Source: Oscillospiraceae bacterium
GTDB lineage: Bacteria > Bacillota > Clostridia > Oscillospirales > Ruminococcaceae
Direction: 5' to 3'
Assembly: GCA_028694405.1 (NCBI GenBank)
Contig: JAQUTM010000092.1
Coordinates: 1 to 8,556, forward strand
Length of the DNA: 8,556 nucleotides
The notes beneath the pieces were generated by a model. That model ran no database searches, had not been told where the DNA came from, and saw only the letters and a list, made by a program, of their open reading frames with translations. Positions 7,014-8,556 of this stretch are shown here, in pieces (the stretch's first letter is position 1; every line of letters begins with the position of its first letter). A program made the position numbers and the translations under genes.

Positions 7014-7757
7014 TTAAATACCTCCGTCTACTCGTAATGTTTGCCCTGTAACAAAGGCAGAAAGCTCGCTTGCAAAAAACAGTACGGCACCGGCAACTTC
7101 TTCGGGGGTGCCAAGGCGTTTCATGGCGCTTTCCTGTACCAGTGTATCGTGAATATCCATGCGCACACCTGCCGCCATATCGGTGTCGATTAAGCCGGGG
7201 GCTACTGTGTTTACACGGATACCTGCGCCTGCAAGCTCTGCCGCCAAGGTTTTGGTGGCACCTGAAAGTGCCGCTTTACTGGCAGAGTAAGCAAACTGGC
7301 CCATGCCGCCGTCCAGCCCTGCAACCGAGCCTATATTTACTATACTGCCCTTTTTTTTGCGTGCCATTAAACGGCTTATGCCCTGTGTAAATGCCATAGG
7401 GCCAAAAAAGTTGGTGTCAAACACGTTTTTTATATCTGTGCAGGGTGTCATTTGAAACAATCCGTTTGCGGGAAATGCCCCTGCGTTGTTTACCAATATA
7501 TCAATAGACAGCTTTTGCTGCATAATTGCCTTTGTAGCCGCCTGTATACTCTCCTGGCTGGTTACGTCCAGCTGAACGGGAAAAACAGATACCCCAAAAG
7601 CGGCGGCAAGGTTTTCCATATCCTGCAAAAAAGCAGGTGTTAAATTGCGTGCACAGGCAAATATGCTTGCGCCGTTTTGGGCAAAGCTTTGCAAAACGGC
7701 ACGTCCAATGCCGCGGTTTGCCCCCGTAATAATGGCGGTTTTGCCTTGTAAAAGCAT
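7014..7757 (-). CDS. FabG-like SDR-family NAD(P)H reductase
   Basis: This is a classical short-chain dehydrogenase/reductase of 247 residues, the usual FabG length. TGANRGIG (11-18) is the Rossmann cofactor loop, ARN with Arg37 after the second strand suggests NADPH preference, and NNAG is at 90-93. The catalytic tetrad Asn116, Ser144, Tyr157 and Lys161 (YSASK) is complete, and the C-terminal GQTLRVDGGI is typical. FabG-type enzymes reduce 3-oxoacyl groups on carrier protein, and many relatives reduce other ketones or keto sugars. Its place between the carrier protein and the transketolase genes fits reduction of a carrier-bound or ketol intermediate, which is inference. The start is the ATG at 7757, with GGAGGG 7 nt upstream; the frame extends to 7805 without any family resemblance. 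It is the first gene after the hairpin at 7801-7838. Confidence 0.9.
   Translation of the reverse strand: MLLQGKTAIITGANRGIGRAVLQSFAQNGASIFACARNLTPAFLQDMENLAAAFGVSVFPVQLDVTSQESIQAATKAIMQQKLSIDILVNNAGAFPANGLFQMTPCTDIKNVFDTNFFGPMAFTQGISRLMARKKKGSIVNIGSVAGLDGGMGQFAYSASKAALSGATKTLAAELAGAGIRVNTVAPGLIDTDMAAGVRMDIHDTLVQESAMKRLGTPEEVAGAVLFFASELSAFVTGQTLRVDGGI
7020..7025 (-). promoter_or_regulatory. Distant ribosome binding site of the transketolase N-subunit gene
   Basis: GGAGGT lies within the last codons of the SDR gene, 14 nt before the ATG at 7005, against 7-9 nt for most other genes of this window. No closer purine-rich site exists; the bases just before the ATG are ATCCCCC. Either the site works poorly, or re-initiation after the SDR stop (7016-7014) supplies most of the translation. 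Confidence 0.4.
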
Positions 7758-7800
7758 AAGAATGCCCTCCCTTTGCGCAAAAATAAGGTGGGATAAATAG

Positions 7801-7838
7801 CACAAAAAGCCGGGGCAGACCGCCTCAGCTTTTTTGTG
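7801..7838. terminator. Hairpin between the carrier protein and SDR genes: terminator or attenuator
   Basis: The plus-strand arms CACAAAAAGCCGGGGC (7801-7816) and GCCTCAGCTTTTTTGTG (7822-7838) pair around the 5-base loop AGACC. On the minus-strand transcript, the GC-rich inner stem of 8 positions has one U-G wobble and one A-C mismatch. The outer stem is an A-run facing a T-run, with a single bulged base. Read in the direction of the genes, the GC stem is followed by TTTTTGTG, as in an intrinsic terminator; read the other way it is followed by TTTTTTGTG, so the element is symmetric. It lies 12 nt after the carrier protein stop. No strong promoter is visible between it and the SDR start, so partial termination (attenuation) is more likely than a full stop. 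Confidence 0.65.
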
Positions 7839-7850
7839 TGTATAAGTTTA

Positions 7851-8087
7851 CTACAGCTCTACGCCGTAACGTTTCATGGTTTCGATGCCAACCTGATAGC
7901 TGGAAAGCTCGATGATGTCATCGGTTTCCATCATAATATCAAAGGCGTCTTCTAAAGCGGCAACCAGGCTCATGTGGCCCACGCTGTCCCATGCAGCATC
8001 GTCCTGATATTTGTAGGAGGCAAGCTCGTCCTCTGCTTTATCAAAGGTCTCCATAAAAACTTGATTGTATTTTTCAAGGTTGGTCAT
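7851..8087 (-). CDS. Free-standing acyl carrier protein
   Basis: This small acidic protein of 78 residues carries the carrier-protein signature DSVGHMSLVAALEDAFDI (34-51). Ser35 is the expected attachment site for 4'-phosphopantetheine, and the EDAFDI segment after it matches helix II to loop of acyl carrier proteins. It would hold an acyl or aminoacyl group as a thioester for the enzymes encoded downstream. It is unlikely to be the housekeeping AcpP: it sits in a specialised operon, its serine motif is DSVGH and not the DSLD common in AcpP, and no ketosynthase lies nearby. The start is the ATG at 8087, with AGGAG 9 nt upstream; the longer frame to 8117 overlaps the aminotransferase gene. It lies 4 nt after the aminotransferase stop and is followed by a terminator-like hairpin. 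Confidence 0.88.
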   Translation of the reverse strand: MTNLEKYNQVFMETFDKAEDELASYKYQDDAAWDSVGHMSLVAALEDAFDIMMETDDIIELSSYQVGIETMKRYGVEL

Positions 8088-8091
8088 AATT

Positions 8092-8556
8092 TTATTCTCC
8101 TGTCTGTAAGGTTTCAATTACATAGGCCTGTTCCTCGGCTGTCATTTCGGGGAACATAGGTATGGCAAACGTGCGGTGCGATAAATACTCAGCATTTGGT
8201 AAACTACCCAGTTTATAACCTAAATTATTATAGCATTTTTGCAGATGAATGGGAATAGGGTAATATACGCCTGTGGCAATGCCTGCGTCGGAAAGCTTTT
8301 TGATTACCGCCTCTCGGTTTTCGCTCTGCACCATATACAAATAGTAGGTGTGGTGTACACCCTCGCCCTCCACAGGCAAAACAAGGCTTGTGCTTTGCAG
8401 GGCTTTGTTGTACACGGCAGCGCGCTCACGGCGGGCATTGATGTAACTGTCCAGCAATGGCAATTTAATGCGCAGTAAAGCTGCCTGCACCTCGTCTAAG
8501 CGAGAATTATGACCTACCAAATAATTGTAATATTTTAATGGGTTGTACACTGTGTT
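8092..8556 (-). CDS. DegT/DnrJ/EryC1/StrS sugar aminotransferase, C-terminal part (partial)
   Basis: The frame is open to the right edge, so the protein starts outside the window; the last 154 residues are present. They carry the family hallmark GHNSRLDEVQAALL (residues 15-28 of the visible part), followed by the YYPIPIHLQKCYNNLGYK region (98-115), and end with PMFPEMTAEEQAYV, the usual close of this fold. These PLP enzymes transfer an amino group, usually from glutamate, to a nucleotide-bound keto sugar. The LGYKLGSLPNAE stretch reminds me of the FdtB/QdtB/DesV type, which aminate dTDP-3-keto-6-deoxyhexoses, but C3 versus C4 specificity cannot be decided from this fragment. The PLP-binding lysine lies in the missing part. 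A GTG at 8550 is an internal valine, not a start. The gene stops 4 nt before the carrier protein start. Confidence 0.87.
   Translation of the reverse strand, partial: NTVYNPLKYYNYLVGHNSRLDEVQAALLRIKLPLLDSYINARRERAAVYNKALQSTSLVLPVEGEGVHHTYYLYMVQSENREAVIKKLSDAGIATGVYYPIPIHLQKCYNNLGYKLGSLPNAEYLSHRTFAIPMFPEMTAEEQAYVIETLQTGE

Noticed and set aside
7501..7803. Minus-strand 100-codon frame inside and ahead of the SDR gene
   Set aside because: It is the shifted frame of the SDR gene; the SDR frame has the complete cofactor and catalytic motifs and the ribosome binding site.
1..8556. Mobile elements, CRISPR arrays, tRNA or rRNA genes
   Set aside because: I saw no transposase or integrase motifs, no regularly spaced repeats and no RNA gene signatures on either strand; coding regions fill nearly the whole window.

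Overview
The window is one densely packed run of genes, all read from the minus strand, so transcription enters at the right edge (8556) and leaves at the left edge (1). Ten coding regions with recognisable families are present, one of them cut by the right edge, and an eleventh gene starts at 66 and runs off the left edge. Strong AGGAGG-type ribosome binding sites, short or overlapping junctions and middling base composition suggest a Bacillota (Clostridia-like, possibly gut) chromosome. This assignment rests on style and not on a marker gene. There is no gene-free stretch above 300 bases; the largest gaps are 93 nt (7758-7850) and 71 nt (4461-4531).

In transcription order the genes are: the C-terminal part of a DegT/DnrJ/EryC1/StrS sugar aminotransferase (8556-8092); a free-standing acyl carrier protein (8087-7851); a strong hairpin that looks like a terminator or attenuator (7838-7801); a FabG-like SDR reductase (7757-7014); the N-terminal and C-terminal halves of a split transketolase (7005-6181 and 6187-5219); a glyoxalase II-like metallo-beta-lactamase-fold hydrolase (5215-4532); an AMP-forming acyl/aminoacyl ligase (4460-3051); a WecD-like GNAT acyltransferase (3070-2372); a LuxE-like acyl-protein synthetase (2358-1273); a LuxC-like acyl-CoA/acyl-protein reductase (1301-81); and the start of an unidentified gene (66-1).

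The gene content reads as a custom small-molecule or glycan-decoration pathway. A carboxylic acid can be activated twice: by the AMP ligase, probably onto the carrier protein, and by LuxE, which in the Lux system passes its acyl group to LuxC for reduction to an aldehyde. An aldehyde is a natural acceptor for a ThDP transketolase, which would add a two-carbon ketol unit, and the SDR could then reduce the ketone. The aminotransferase and the WecD-like acyltransferase are typical of nucleotide-activated amino-sugar synthesis, so one possible endpoint is an amino sugar carrying an unusual acyl group, as part of a surface polysaccharide or glycoprotein. No ketosynthase, glycosyltransferase or luciferase gene is visible. 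The family assignments are well supported by motifs; the order of steps and the product are inference.
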